Of a stretch of 64,000 nucleotides of DNA, positions 60,427 through 64,000 are shown piece after piece. Source of the DNA: Riemerella anatipestifer_F (GTDB taxonomy: Bacteria > Bacteroidota > Bacteroidia > Flavobacteriales > Weeksellaceae); NCBI RefSeq assembly GCF_037861325.1, contig NZ_JAFELW010000001.1; one strand, given 5' to 3'. Position numbers and translations under genes: made by a program. The notes beneath the pieces are model-generated. The model was not told where the DNA came from and did no database searches. It saw only the letters and a program-made list of their open reading frames with translations. How positions within the stretch are numbered: the first letter of the stretch is position 1; each line of letters opens with the position of its first letter.

Positions 60427-61017
60427 ATGGACAAAAATGATATTTTGAAAGGTAATATTTTAAATTTTCATCCTCGGTTTAATGAGGAGATTCTATCTTT
60501 AGGCATAGAGAAATTTGATGATATATATTTAGAATCAGGAGAACATATTTTACTAGAAGGTGATTATTGTGACTTTATTTTTTTTGCAGAAAGTTCTATA
60601 GTAAGATGCTATATTATAGATGATAATGGGGAAGAAAACACACTTTGGATTGAGCCAGAGAGAATGTTTTTGACTGATTTTGAGAGTTATAAACAAAATA
60701 TTCCTTCCAAATGCTATATGCAATTATATGAGAACTCTAAAGTTTATATTTTGAAAAAACAAGAATTACTTAATCTTTATCAAACCTATCATGATTGGGC
60801 ATTATTTGGCGTCTTGATTATGGAAAGTTATTTTATGAGAAGTCTTGATATTCTCAATAGATTAATATATAGTGATGCTACGGAAGCTTATTATTTTATA
60901 GAAAAACATTACCCTAGATATTTGGAAGTAGTACCTCTTAAACATATAGCCTCCAGGCTAAATGTATCTCCTGTTTCTATCTCTAGAGTAAGGAGTGGTA
61001 CACAAAAAAAAGAGTAA
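60427..61017 (+). CDS. Crp/Fnr-family transcriptional regulator
   Basis: 196 residues. The N-terminal cyclic-nucleotide-binding-like beta-roll (about 30-115; ESGEHILLEGDYCDFIFFAESS) lacks the Arg-containing phosphate-binding cassette of true CRP, so cAMP binding is doubtful. A dimerisation helix follows. The C-terminal HTH (about 165-195; LKHIASRLNVSPVSISRVR) is of the short Bacteroidota type and ends soon after the recognition helix. It is located 68 bases upstream of a large secreted repeat protein gene with its own promoter, so it may regulate that gene. Confidence 0.85.
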   Translation: MDKNDILKGNILNFHPRFNEEILSLGIEKFDDIYLESGEHILLEGDYCDFIFFAESSIVRCYIIDDNGEENTLWIEPERMFLTDFESYKQNIPSKCYMQLYENSKVYILKKQELLNLYQTYHDWALFGVLIMESYFMRSLDILNRLIYSDATEAYYFIEKHYPRYLEVVPLKHIASRLNVSPVSISRVRSGTQKKE

Positions 61018-61053
61018 TTAACATTTGTATATCAATAGTTTTCATTCTCTATA

Positions 61054-61061
61054 TAAATTTG
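61054..61061 (+). promoter_or_regulatory. -7 element of the large secreted repeat protein gene
   Basis: TAAATTTG, 24 bases before the ATG at 61086. It overlaps the in-frame TTG at 61059 and so excludes it. Confidence 0.6.
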
Positions 61062-61085
61062 TGGGTCGAACTTAAACCTTACAAA

Positions 61086-63941
61086 ATGAAGAGAAAATTA
61101 CTATTATTTTTTGGTGTATTACCAATGTTATTTTGGGCACAATTTACCACAAATATCACAACTGCTCCAGAAATATGTACAGGGGATGGAAAAGCAATTA
61201 TAAATATTGCTAATACAACTGTAGGTTCTGTTTTTGAATTTGTTACTTATAAATTACCTAATACTAGTACGCCATATAGAATAACGAATTCTGTTATAGC
61301 AAATTCAACATCTTTAAGTTACGAAGAAGGCAGTTTACCAGCGGGAAACTATTCAGTTAAAATTAATGAAATAAGAGGATTAGAGTCAAGAAGCCAAACT
61401 GCAAGTTTTTCTATCTCTAATGAATTTAAAGAGTTGAACTTCAGTAATGATATTAGTTATTCTTGTGGATCAGCAAAGATTACAGTAAATGTATCTTCTG
61501 GTTTTCCTGTAAGTTATGAACTTAGAACTTCTGCAGGGGTAGTGAGACCGCCTCAAGCGAGTAACATCTTTAATAATGTGCCTGCTGGAACTTATAATGT
61601 AATTGTCACAGACAAATGTGGCAATACAAAAGGACTTAGTGTTACAACAACTGCTGAAACAAATAACTATACATTTGTTACTGCTGCAACTAATCAGTTA
61701 GGTTTTAATTTTTTATCATCTTGTAATACATATAACCATATTATAAGTATAAGAAGAAATGGAAGCTCTAATATTCCTGCAGAGAAATTTCCAATACAAA
61801 TAACTTACAAAATTACAGCGCCTGATGGCAGTATTACAACTCGAAATTATACAATGAATAACAACTTAGAGAATGGTAAATTAAATGTAACTGATATCCC
61901 TTTTTATTATAATCAAGCTTTTAAAATTGAAACTAGCTTAACAGATGCATGTGGTAATACATATACACAGACTAATAATATACCAGCAAGGACATTGAAT
62001 CCAGAAGTTATTACCTATGCAGGTGTTTGTGGGCAGAATTATATAGGAATAAGAAACTATATTACCGCTCCCGCGTATAAGCTAGAATTTACACAATATC
62101 CGTCTCAATTCAAACCTTGGGAGTTGAATAATAATTTTGTATCGGGCTCCTACTCAGCTACATTGACTGATATTCCTATTGTCTATTTTGGAGATGCTAA
62201 TAATGCACTTCCGATTGGTAATTATACTTTTAAAATAACAGATGCTTGTGGTAATGTAGCTATAAGAAGTTTTACAATTTCTTCGGGATTTATTTTAAGA
62301 AATAGAGGAATTAGAGAGGGTTGTAATGCTACAGGGAGCGTCTATTTACAGATAACAGGGAATTCTGATAACATTAAAGTTGGAGATATCACAGAACTTA
62401 GAGTGCTGAATGGACCTAATTCTTACTCCAAAACCTATCCAGTAAATATAGATAATACAATAGTTAGTGGAAGTGCATTTGTAGGGAATTTACCTGCTGG
62501 AACTTATGTTTTTGAAGCTAGTAATAGTTGTGGGATACCAAAGCAAGCTACAGTAACATTGGCGGGATCCAATATAAAGATTACATCTAATGTTACATAC
62601 AATTGTGGTAGCTTTAATTATTCAGCGAAAATAACTTCTAATGTCTATAATCCATATATAGATTTAGAGCATTTTAATGAGGGTAATAATACTTGGGAAA
62701 AAATAGGTACATTATCAAGACCGGGAGCAGTATCTAACTATACAGGTATTCTAAATAATGTAACTTTATCAGGCAAATTTAGAACAAAGGTCAGATATGA
62801 GGTATATAACACTGGTACAACATCTACTAGCGTTTGCGAAGAAATAGTTGACACTTTTATGGTAGCACCTGGTGGGCTTAGTCTTAAGAACTACTATACG
62901 GTATCTTGTGCTGATAATACATATAATCTAATTGTGGACGCTATAGGTATTGCACCGTTGAAATACGAAATTTTTGAAAAAGACGGTGTTGCTTTTTCTA
63001 TAGATAATGGTATAGATCCAGTATTTGTAGATTTAGCAGAAGGAGCTTACAAGGTAAGAATTAGTGATAATTGTGGAAACTCCATTATTGTCAGTCTTAG
63101 AGTTAATAGAAACAAATTACCTATTATAAAACCTAGTAATTTGTGTGATGGAGAAAGTGGAAAGCTATTTATAGATGGGCTTAGTTTTATGGATATTGCA
63201 TGGTATAAGGATGGGATAGAAATTTCACCTTCCTCTACAGGTAATAATACACTTAATTTTAATCCTTTTCAATCCTCTAAAGATATAGGATTATATACAG
63301 CTAAATTATCCTATAACCCAAATCCAAATTCTTGTATTGATAATTTTATTACATTCAATTTAACAAAATCTAATCAAGATAACCCTAACGCAGGAGTGGG
63401 ACAAACGGTAACCTTAAATAAAAATCAAATAACAAGCGGTATTGATTTATTTCAATACCTCAGTGGTTCTTACGATAATTATGGAACTTGGGAGGAAACT
63501 ACCAATAGTAATCTGTTAGTGGATAATGAATGGTTTGGTGCATTTGCTAATCCAGGGACTTATACCTTTACTTACAAAGTTTCAGGAACATGTTCCAATA
63601 CAGCAACTTCTACAGTTATTATTAATCTTATAGGGGCTTGTTATGAAGAACCTACAACTATTGGAGAGGCACTTTCTACAAATCATGGGATCACACTATT
63701 AAAAAGAGCTGGCAGCCATAATGGAGTTGCATCAACAGATGACTGGCCTATGTTAAGAAAAGGAGCATGGACAGTTCTAGAATCAAATAAAAAAGGATTT
63801 GTAATAACAAGAATGGCAGAGCCAGAAACAGCAATCACTAAACCTAAAGAAGGTATGATAGTATATGATACCACCGAAAAATGTTTAAAAATATATAGTG
63901 ATGGATCTTGGAAATGTTACAATACTCCAGATTGTCCTTAG
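61086..63941 (+). CDS. Large secreted repeat protein with conserved flavobacterial C-terminal domain
   Basis: 951 residues from the ATG at 61086. The signal peptide is MKRKLLLFFGVLPMLFWAQ. The body holds beta-sandwich repeats, each ending in a D-x-CGN or S-CG motif (DKCGN, DACGN, DACGN, NSCGI, DNCGN; near 61608, 61942, 62240, 62520 and 63063), mostly 93-111 residues apart, resembling SprB-type repeats. A PKD-like part follows, and the last 80 residues have DDWPMLRKGAWTVLES then MIVYDTTEKCLKIYSDGSWKC, a C-terminal module seen across flavobacterial surface proteins. It is likely exported to the surface; function unknown. Confidence 0.8.
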   Translation: MKRKLLLFFGVLPMLFWAQFTTNITTAPEICTGDGKAIINIANTTVGSVFEFVTYKLPNTSTPYRITNSVIANSTSLSYEEGSLPAGNYSVKINEIRGLESRSQTASFSISNEFKELNFSNDISYSCGSAKITVNVSSGFPVSYELRTSAGVVRPPQASNIFNNVPAGTYNVIVTDKCGNTKGLSVTTTAETNNYTFVTAATNQLGFNFLSSCNTYNHIISIRRNGSSNIPAEKFPIQITYKITAPDGSITTRNYTMNNNLENGKLNVTDIPFYYNQAFKIETSLTDACGNTYTQTNNIPARTLNPEVITYAGVCGQNYIGIRNYITAPAYKLEFTQYPSQFKPWELNNNFVSGSYSATLTDIPIVYFGDANNALPIGNYTFKITDACGNVAIRSFTISSGFILRNRGIREGCNATGSVYLQITGNSDNIKVGDITELRVLNGPNSYSKTYPVNIDNTIVSGSAFVGNLPAGTYVFEASNSCGIPKQATVTLAGSNIKITSNVTYNCGSFNYSAKITSNVYNPYIDLEHFNEGNNTWEKIGTLSRPGAVSNYTGILNNVTLSGKFRTKVRYEVYNTGTTSTSVCEEIVDTFMVAPGGLSLKNYYTVSCADNTYNLIVDAIGIAPLKYEIFEKDGVAFSIDNGIDPVFVDLAEGAYKVRISDNCGNSIIVSLRVNRNKLPIIKPSNLCDGESGKLFIDGLSFMDIAWYKDGIEISPSSTGNNTLNFNPFQSSKDIGLYTAKLSYNPNPNSCIDNFITFNLTKSNQDNPNAGVGQTVTLNKNQITSGIDLFQYLSGSYDNYGTWEETTNSNLLVDNEWFGAFANPGTYTFTYKVSGTCSNTATSTVIINLIGACYEEPTTIGEALSTNHGITLLKRAGSHNGVASTDDWPMLRKGAWTVLESNKKGFVITRMAEPETAITKPKEGMIVYDTTEKCLKIYSDGSWKCYNTPDCP

Positions 63942-63967
63942 ATAAAATAAATTATAATAATAAAAAT

Positions 63968-64000
63968 ATGAAAAATATAATTGTAATATTCTGTCTTTTA
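63968..64000 (+). CDS. Start of a further exported protein (cut by window)
   Basis: ATG at 63968 followed by KNIIVIFCLL, the first 11 codons of a likely signal peptide, 26 bases after the stop of the large secreted protein. Same strand and close spacing suggest an operon partner. Nothing more can be said from this window. Confidence 0.5.
   Translation, partial: MKNIIVIFCLL

Noticed and set aside
1..64000. CRISPR arrays, tRNA or rRNA genes, insertion sequences, prophage
   Set aside because: Looked for on both strands; no repeat-spacer array, cloverleaf, transposase or phage structural gene was recognised.

Overview
The window is 64 kb of AT-rich chromosome from a member of the Bacteroidota, most likely the flavobacterial family Weeksellaceae (Riemerella or a close Chryseobacterium-type relative; I cannot fix the species by eye). 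The reasons are: near-ubiquitous TAnnTTTG -7 promoter elements, almost no Shine-Dalgarno sequences, type IX secretion C-terminal domains, PorT-like barrels, a monomeric NADP isocitrate dehydrogenase, a two-domain OPRT/OMP-decarboxylase gene, and a 6S-like RNA of Bacteroidota layout. Most of the window is housekeeping core genome. No tRNA, rRNA, CRISPR array, insertion sequence or prophage was seen.

Layout. 1-12 kb: fhs (cut by the window start), rplS, era, then a leftward block of phoH with a glycosyltransferase, two outer-membrane barrels, polA and a uvrD/pcrA helicase. 11.7-14.4 kb: a small accessory cluster of a WYL regulator, a divergent WG-repeat gene and a PD-(D/E)XK nuclease-family gene, with a 13-bp inverted repeat between the first two. 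14.8-20.2 kb: an M16 peptidase pair, secG, and recR with a glycosyltransferase. 20.3-24.7 kb: a giant subtilisin-like protease exported by type IX secretion. 25.3-30.6 kb: icd, a pseudouridine synthase, a small membrane gene and nhaA. 29.3-37.8 kb: a leftward run parE - membrane gene - parC - relA/spoT - nhaA. 38.1-41.9 kb: coiled-coil gene - zapA - 6S-like RNA - rny, then yciH and a nucleoside phosphorylase. 42-43.2 kb: a PadR gene carrying a one-base frameshift, its membrane partner and a small gene remnant. 43.2-51.1 kb: biosynthesis and translation (asnB, aspS, purN, purM, fabH, pyrE-pyrF fusion). 51.2-56.9 kb: a tightly packed three-gene cassette (SF1B helicase, TPR plus OB-like protein, Cys-cluster protein) that I do not recognise as a described system and rate as the best candidate for something new. 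57-64 kb: envelope genes, namely an M1-like/beta-barrel fusion, an NlpE-like lipoprotein, a Crp/Fnr regulator and a large secreted repeat protein.

How the parts work together. Several operons pair functions: purM-purN (purines), parE-orf-parC (topoisomerase IV) leading into the stringent-response gene, yciH-phosphorylase, recR-glycosyltransferase, and the two M16 proteins (an active subunit and one without the zinc motif). TAnnTTTG elements could be placed before most transcription units and were used to correct starts: several frames that open at upstream TTG or GTG codons overlap or precede their promoter, so the downstream ATG was chosen. In polA, recR and yciH the -7 element ends only 4-5 bases before the ATG, which suggests leaderless mRNAs.
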